This document shows positions 58,101-64,000 of a stretch of 64,000 nucleotides of DNA, piece by piece. The translations under genes were made by a program, and so were the position numbers. Where the stretch lies: NCBI GenBank assembly GCA_020091685.1, contig CM034613.1, positions 2,384,345 to 2,448,344 on the forward strand, written 5' to 3'. Numbering within the stretch: position 1 is the first letter of the stretch; every line of letters begins with the position of its first letter. This DNA comes from Lutjanus erythropterus (taxonomy: Eukaryota > Chordata > Actinopteri > Lutjaniformes > Lutjanidae). The notes under the pieces were generated by a model that saw only the letters and a program-made list of their open reading frames with translations, had not been told where the DNA came from and did not search any database.

Positions 58101-58206
58101 TGGTCTGTTTGGACACAGTCGTAGTCCTTTAGTCTGTTGATTATTTTCTAGATTAATAGATTAATTAATACTTTCACAATCTTGTCAGTTGTTTCTATAA
58201 TGGCTA

Positions 58207-58475
58207 TTTTCTTTTCTTTTCTTTTCTTTTTTCTTTTTTGGGTCAATCTGTTGATCATTTTCTCCATTAATCGATTAGTTGTTTGGTCCATAAAATGGGG
58301 AAAAATATTGACCAGAGCTCAAGATGACATCCTCAGATGTTTTGTTTTGTCCACAACTCAAAGATACTCAGTTTACTGTCAGAGAGTAATAAATAAAAAA
58401 TAATTGATTAATAGGTCATCAAAATAGTTGGCAATGACTGAAAATGATTCATTGATTAACTGTCGCAGCTCTATA
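58207..58475 (+). repeat. TAATCGATTAA-type repeat with (TTTTC)n start
   Basis: After a (CTTTT)n run (58207-58240) come TTAATCGATTAGTTGTTTGG, TCAAGATGACATCCTCAGAT, TGTCCACAACTCAAAGATAC and CATTGATTAACTGTCGCAGC. The left end is replaced by the microsatellite. Confidence 0.78.
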
Positions 58476-58507
58476 GACATACTTCCTGTCCTGAAGATTA
58501 GAGTTGC

Positions 58508-58618
58508 CATGATATTAGAATTTAGAGCTATTTCAGTCCCACAAAAACACAGAGCACTGCAAACTGTGCCAAAGACCAGCCAAGTGCCAGCAAAGACATG
58601 ATATTAGAATTTAGAGCT
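58508..58618 (+). repeat. Templated insertion with 22-bp direct flanks
   Basis: The identical 22-mer beginning CATGATATTAGAATTTAG occupies 58508-58529 and 58597-58618. Between them lie 67 bp (58530-58596) that match 56878-56939 over about 60 bp with one difference. The insert has no transposon ends and no poly(A). Confidence 0.9.
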
Positions 58619-59249
58619 TGGATATGATACCAGTATAAAAGAACTATACTCAGTTTCTCTTTCGATGCTTTGTCAAAAAGAAGAGACAGGAAAAGGTCAC
58701 TGAGCGCTGTCTGTTTTTGCTGCAGGCCAAATTTCTGGCAGGACAACAAAGACCGAACTGAACTGAAGTCTTGAGTCAGCGATTAGATAATTTTTTTAAA
58801 TTTTTTTTTATAGTTTCGGTCCTTGATAGTTTTGACAACCTTACTGAAAAAGGACATGAACCACTTTAGGACTGTCCCAACCCAGTTTTCAGTTTGTCAT
58901 GCTGATGTAGTTGGTCAGTTACAGCCAGTGCAAAGATCCAGTGAGACTAGGACAGAGATTTTGCCCGACTAAAGCCAAATCATCCTGAAGTCAAGTCACC
59001 TGAGTATCTGCTTATCTCTCTCTCTTTCATCATGTGTATGACTTGTAGATATCTTGCCTTTCAGATAAGTATTCAAGCACAAAGATGATGTATAATTCAT
59101 AATGATGATTCACATGCTAAAGTCTGGTCAGTAATAACAGAACCCACTAAAAGCAAAGTTAGGACTCCACAAAAACTAATTTAAATATATTTAAATATCT
59201 ATTTCCAACATCAAATAAAAGACACACATAACAGACTATTACACAACAA

Positions 59250-60350
59250 AGTTATGAAAGACTTGGACACTTGCTGATTGGATAGGACAGGAGAGATAGA
59301 TGATTGGCTCTCGCCTCTAGCTGCGACTGTTGTCATTCTACCAGCCCCTTGGCTCACGCTTCAGAAGACAGAGATCACAAAAACGAGTTCCTACTTTGTG
59401 CAGGATTTCTCTTTTAATGAGGATGTTGGCTGCATTAGAAGTAAGTGTCCTCAATGCCCAGCGAGAAGGAAGCGGCTACACTGGCGCACACCGCCACCCT
59501 TTACTGCTTGATGTTTGTACTGCAGGAGTTGGGAATACATTTGAGCGAGTTTCTCAGAGCGTTCAGTCTCAGCTTTGGGGAAAACTGACACCCCTCCCCG
59601 TCCCTCAGTCTAACTTTGTCTGCTGCCATCCTACAAACTTTCCACCGCCATCCCCAGTTTGACAAAAAGTCCCTAAAGTGGGTTAGAGCCAAAAAAAAAA
59701 AGCATTATCCATTCACATTCAATCTGGCACTGGATGGCAGGGAAAGCGTACGCGGTGCCATCTCAGTTCTCTGTAGCTCCACACTGGGCATTAACCCCCG
59801 GGGGAGAGAAGAGGAAGAAGGAGAAGATGAAGAGGAAGGAGGGATTCAGCGGCTGAGCAGGACTGGGCACACGTGATACGAAACAGTAAAGCGGCAGCAA
59901 TGCAAACAGGCCAGAGCTGTCATTACAGGCGGCGTCTGTTGTCAGAGGATAGATGGTAATAGGCCAAACAGAGGTGGGTTTGATCCTGATAACATAAAGC
60001 AGCTGATTGCCCCCCTCCATTGAAATTACCCACTTTATCTCCTCCCGTTTTTGCCTCCCTGGAGAGCCCTCTCCACTCCCTCCACAAAGTGAATCCGCAC
60101 AGTCATTTCTCAAGAAGATAAAGTATTTGCTGTGTATTATTCCTCCTCTCTCTGCCCACCCCTCTCCCCCGTCCTCCCTCCCTCTCTCTCTATCTTTGAG
60201 CCGCTGGAGTAGCTGTCAGATATAGATCACGCCTCTCATTGTTTTTCCCCAGCACCCTGCAGTGATAGCTCGCCGGGCGAGTGCCGGGTGCGAGCGTGAA
60301 TCCTCCAGCTTCCTCTCTTGATGTCTAGCGAGAGTCCCTCCGGGTTCGCA
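59250..60350. other. Repeat-poor block; possible conserved element and weak exon candidate
   Basis: A long, complex and partly GC-rich region without recognised repeats, with an A-run at 59690-59701 and a CT-rich run at 60140-60195. At 59357-59432 a short open stretch (KTEITKTSSYFVQDF...) lies between CTTCAG and an excellent donor-like GAA/GTAAGT (GT at 59433), but 25 residues without a known family are not enough to call an exon. 59880-60080 contains words such as GCCAGAGCTGTCATTACAGG and GATCCTGATAACATAAAGCA that look like vertebrate enhancer text. Confidence 0.3.
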
Positions 60351-60689
60351 GAGGAAAAGAGAGAGCAAATAATAAAATAAATAAGATGAGTGCGAGAGGT
60401 GTGTGTATGAGGCACAGAGCAGGACAGATCGTTAGTACTTGGATGAACAAACAGAGAGTGTAAAACAAGGATGGACTGTTTGAACAGGATGTGTTTTTTT
60501 AAAAAAAAGAAGTTTTTAGAAGACTGAATATACACTGTATATTACCCACTGAAATGTAAATGATAAAACGTAAGACTACACCTGCCAGTGGGCTATATTC
60601 TGTACTTTAGTGATTGTTGGTTGGTCTGCTGGTCCAAGGTGAAATATTCAAATGACATATAAAACAACTAACAATCACTGGATGATGGA

Positions 60690-60960
60690 TACTTTTTAGG
60701 TAACCATCTGTGAGGTCGTCCACAGAAACTGTTGAGAAAAGGGTAGGTACTTTCAAAAAACACTTGGCAGGTGATTGGTTGAACAATCTGTCCAACACGG
60801 GCTGACTTCAACCAATTAGATAAAACTCTTGCTGAAGCTGGTTGAGGGATGAGTGAAAACATCCTTTCGTTGAGAAAAGTACTGTTCTTAAGTTCTGATG
60901 TAAGTGATGCTATCACAGTATCTACGCTAACCCCTTCAGGAGCCGCCATTGTTTATTTGA
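60690..60960. repeat. Dispersed repeat, copy 1 (AACCATCTGTGAGGTCGTCC)
   Basis: AACCATCTGTGAGGTCGTCC, TACTTTCAAAAAACACTTGG and GTGATTGGTTGAACAATCTG recur at 63340-63435. The copy here continues to about 60960 with GGAGCCGCCATTGTTTATTT. The class is unknown. Confidence 0.7.
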
Positions 60961-61540
60961 GACGTGTCGCTTCCATGGACACTTCTAACTGTCGCCGCAC
61001 CTTATAAAACATGCCCACAGCTGCCTGTTGTCAGTCCTAGGATGCTGATTGGCTGCATCACTTTTGGTGTAGAGAGAAATGGATAACTTGATGCCAAATT
61101 AAGTTGATCTTGCTGACTGCTGACCTTTTAGTTAGCAAACTACTAACTAATGAGCAAAAGTTCTTGCAAGAGTGATCAACAAACAACGTTTCCCAAATTC
61201 TTTAACAGTAAAAACATACCATAGTCTTGCTGGTTGACATAATTAATGGGAAAATGTCTGCAGTCAGATCAGGCTACAAGATTTTTGAATCATAGAGGTT
61301 ATGATCTTAGCTAAGTCCAATGCTAAAATTAGCATAGCCGTTTGTATACCAGGCAGACATAATGTGTAGCGTTGTGCTTTGCCTCTCTTGCGCCCTGTCT
61401 CATGGTGAGCCCAGGACAAATTTCTTATCATGCAATGGCCTTCAGAGTGCAATTTCTTAACAACTGAAGTGGATGACTTGTCATACATTTCTTGACATTC
61501 ATGTTCCCCACAAGATGAACTATAACAACGCAACATCCAG
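60961..61540. other. Unassigned stretch
   Basis: Nothing with clear borders; the minus frame at 61264-61536 has no domain and lies in repeat-like sequence. Confidence 0.4.
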
Positions 61541-61770
61541 ATAGACTTTCAAAATAAAGGCACAGAAACTACTTGGGTAGGTTTAGGAAAAGATAAAAGA
61601 GGTCAACACTGACTGTTGGTTTTACATAGGAAACAAACTCTTGCTCCTTATACTTTGTTACTTGACTCTGACGGCACATTAATGCAGAGAGTACCTGCAG
61701 TGCCATACTTTGAAGCATAAGGGCACTGATCAAGCTGCCGTTGGGAGTGAGTCCTGGCTACTTGCTGGCT
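61540..61770. repeat. Dispersed fish repeat with ACTACTTGGGTAGGTTTAGG
   Basis: AATAAAGGCACAGAAACTAC followed by TTGGGTAGGTTTAGGAAAAG matches the phrase at about 8546-8580. The downstream text (TGCCGTTGGGAGTGAGTCCT) suggests a longer dispersed unit. Borders unknown. Confidence 0.5.
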
Positions 61771-63314
61771 ACCCTATGCTGACAAGTTCTTATGTGTTTA
61801 TGTATCTTTTTGGCGTGAGTTCCGGGTCTCGGTGTTAAATGATGCAATGCGGTGCAGCCACTGCACTTTTGTCTTGTTATATTATAGATATTATATCTTC
61901 TATTTCATTATTGTGATTGAACTTGAATTCAGTGAGTGTATTAAAAGTATTGTGTTCTTCCTGACAAAAAGGGCAGTATTAAAGGTTTGGGTCACCCGTG
62001 TTACATGTCAAGGGTTCTCTCCCAAAAACAGAAATATCTCTGTTTTTAATAATTTCCGTAATATGTTTTTTGTTGCACTCACAGGAATATCAGTGAAAAT
62101 GGTGTTGTGTTCTTTTGATTAGATATAACAAGAATTTTTAATATTTCAATTCATAAATTATGATTTTTATGTGCACTCGGGGGTGTAGCAGTCAAATTAG
62201 TATTGGTTCATTCATTTTGTGAATGGTGTTTATCTGTTTTTGTAAATGAACCCCTCATGTATTATTTGGCTATGTAGATGGGTTTGATTGTGTTTGTGTG
62301 TTTGTGTGTCTTCCTTTGAGCCTTAACCCCCCCAACAAAGAAGGTTAATGGAAATGTTTTTTTTCAGAAGCAAGTTGTTGACAGGATTTTGTGTGGGTTA
62401 TCCACAGTAACAAGGACACAGTTTCTGAAAAGAGATGCTGCAGATTGATTTTTTTTTTCAGTCATTTTCAATGGCACAAATTAAACTGTAGTGCAGACAG
62501 AAAATCTAAAAACTTTGTCAAGGTTTTCAGATAAAAACTAAAACTCCCTGCATGGCTAGATCAAACTAGATGTACGTGACAAAGTATATATTTGTGTAAT
62601 TTAGTGAAACTTTAATTTGGTGCCAGTGTCGGTTGATTTTCCATGTGTAACGGTAAAGTTGAAGTCTTTCATGTGTCCGTGGCCGGTCACATCTGCTGTG
62701 GCGAGCAGCTGCTGCAGCTGCTCTGACAGCCCATTTCATGCTTCCTAAAACTCAGTGTTACAGTCAACAATCAGCACTGTCCAGGTCCATTCAGTCAGCA
62801 CAAAGCGATGATGGAGAGTGCTTTTCTCAGGAATCTGGCTGAAACTGTCTCCTTCCCATTTCTGAAATGTTTTGGTTTGCTTTGACACTTTTTAATTTCT
62901 AAACACCCTTGTCCAAGACAAAAGTTCACAACTTAAGACAATTCGAAAATTTGTTAAAAACATTCAAAATCTAAAACTAACAATACCTATCAATAACATA
63001 GGTGTGCTATTATAATTCTTTGTTTAAGCCTTTTAAAGTTGTGTACCAGATTTCTGTCGCCTCTGTAACACTTAAGCAAAAACATGATTTAATCAGGCAT
63101 ATAAAGGCATAGCTATATCCTAAGAACTCCTGTCTCACTTTCTGGTTTGAAACCACTACCAACTACTTTGTTTAAAGTTGCAATAATATCATCTTGTGAC
63201 TTAAGTATCGTGATAATATTGCGTCTTGCGGCCTGTCATGGTTCCCACGGCCTGCTGATACATCAGGCAGCCTCTGACTTGGATTTCTTGACTTTTCACT
63301 GGGCTCAACTGACC
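61771..63314. other. Unassigned stretch
   Basis: No exon, RNA gene or bordered repeat is recognised. The frame at 61832-62122 has no domain. Confidence 0.4.
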
Positions 63315-63455
63315 TGACACGCCAGATGGTTTGTCACACAGAACCATCTGGGAAGTTGTCCTTATAATCTATTTGGAAAAGGGCAGGCACTTTCAAAAGC
63401 ACTTGGCAGCTGATTGGATAAACAATCTGTCTATTAGTTGCAGCCCTGCTTTCCT
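63315..63455. repeat. Dispersed repeat, copy 2 (partial)
   Basis: AACCATCTGGGAAGTTGTCC, GGCACTTTCAAAAGCACTTG and GCTGATTGGATAAACAATCT repeat the left part of 60690-60960. The copy then runs into TAGTTGCAGCCCTG, the terminus of the TAATCGATTAA-type family. Confidence 0.7.
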
Positions 63456-64000
63456 GCACTCAACCCCCCCTCAAAATAAGGTTTTGTCCAAACCCTCTAT
63501 AATGATTGTTGTCTTTTCTTATTTTTTTAAGTCTGACGCTGCAGCCAATCATCTCTGCTGTTGGTGAAAGCTTTCCAAGTCTAAACCTTTGCACATTTGT
63601 TGTGGCCTGGACAATACAATCTTAAGTTCTGAAGCACAGCTTGCTGACTTCTCCCTTCCATTATTCACAAGAATTAGCATGTGGCTAATACTGGACTCTA
63701 TTTAGCCTATTTATAGCTAAAGCAAATGCAGATTTTGGCCTTTTGAAATGTAAATGACTTCCACCTAATGTTGTGTTCTCTAATCCTTGTCCACTATTAT
63801 GCCTCCATCATAGACAGCCTGGGTACAACTGATTTTGCGCTTAAGCGCCTTAGAACTGGGGATAATCATATAGACTGATTTCCTATAGAATAAACTGTCT
63901 TGGAAAAACACCAGCCAGAAAAAAAAAAAAAACAATGTGAAAGCCTTTGTAGAGAAATAATGGCTTTTTTTTCAGAGCATCTCACTCTTGTGAAGTTATT
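63456..64000. other. Unassigned stretch
   Basis: Nothing recognised apart from an A-run at about 63919-63931. Confidence 0.4.

Noticed and set aside
1..64000. A novel multi-gene biological system
   Set aside because: No gene cluster of any kind is present. The window is repeat-rich vertebrate intergenic or intronic DNA with at most one host exon recognised.

Overview
This looks like vertebrate nuclear DNA, most probably from a ray-finned (teleost) fish. It is A+T-rich and has no dense ORFs, operons or prokaryotic signals. It is crowded with interspersed repeats of the kinds found in teleost genomes: hAT-type DNA transposons and their non-autonomous derivatives, foldback MITEs, tRNA-derived SINE pieces, 5'-truncated LINE fragments, minisatellites and microsatellites. 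Almost every ORF longer than 60 codons is either a repeat translation or a chance reading frame.

Only one host gene piece is well supported: a probable first coding exon on the + strand at 26970-27099. It encodes a basic N-terminus and a signal-peptide-like hydrophobic stretch, and ends at a strong GT splice donor. I could not name the gene. If the exon is real, 27100-64000 would be first-intron sequence (at least 36.9 kb) and 1-26900 upstream intergenic sequence. Several repeat-poor, sequence-complex blocks (7.1-7.8, 13.3-13.7, 18.85-19.65, 35.1-35.5, 44.8-45.2, 47.9-48.2, 50.7-51.1, 53.3-53.6, 55.0-55.4 and 59.25-60.35 kb) could be conserved non-coding elements. That is inference only.

Layout. 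1-6.4 kb: two foldback MITEs, an L1 tail, a regular 41-bp minisatellite and a LINE fragment. 6.4-14.9 kb: possible conserved block, two 26-bp minisatellites, a 42-bp minisatellite inside an hAT-like remnant, a small hAT MITE with 8-bp target duplication, a tRNA-like SINE head and a reverse-transcriptase scrap. 15.4-24.6 kb: three members of an hAT family with long internal tandem arrays, a SINE and a 56-bp minisatellite. 24-27 kb: repeats, then the candidate exon. 28-43 kb: dense, nested DNA transposon remnants. 41.6-43.0 kb: an hAT element with an 8-bp target duplication, keeping a BED zinc-finger exon on one strand and a THAP-like ORF on the other. 43.5-64 kb: further transposons, an hAT array element with perfect 8-bp target duplication at 55.9-56.7 kb, a short templated insertion at 58.5 kb, and possible conserved blocks.

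I found no defence system, operon, CRISPR array or functional RNA gene. The most unusual items are the hAT family with expandable internal arrays, the BED/THAP hAT element and the templated insertion. All repeat family names come from recognition of end motifs and layout, not from a database search.
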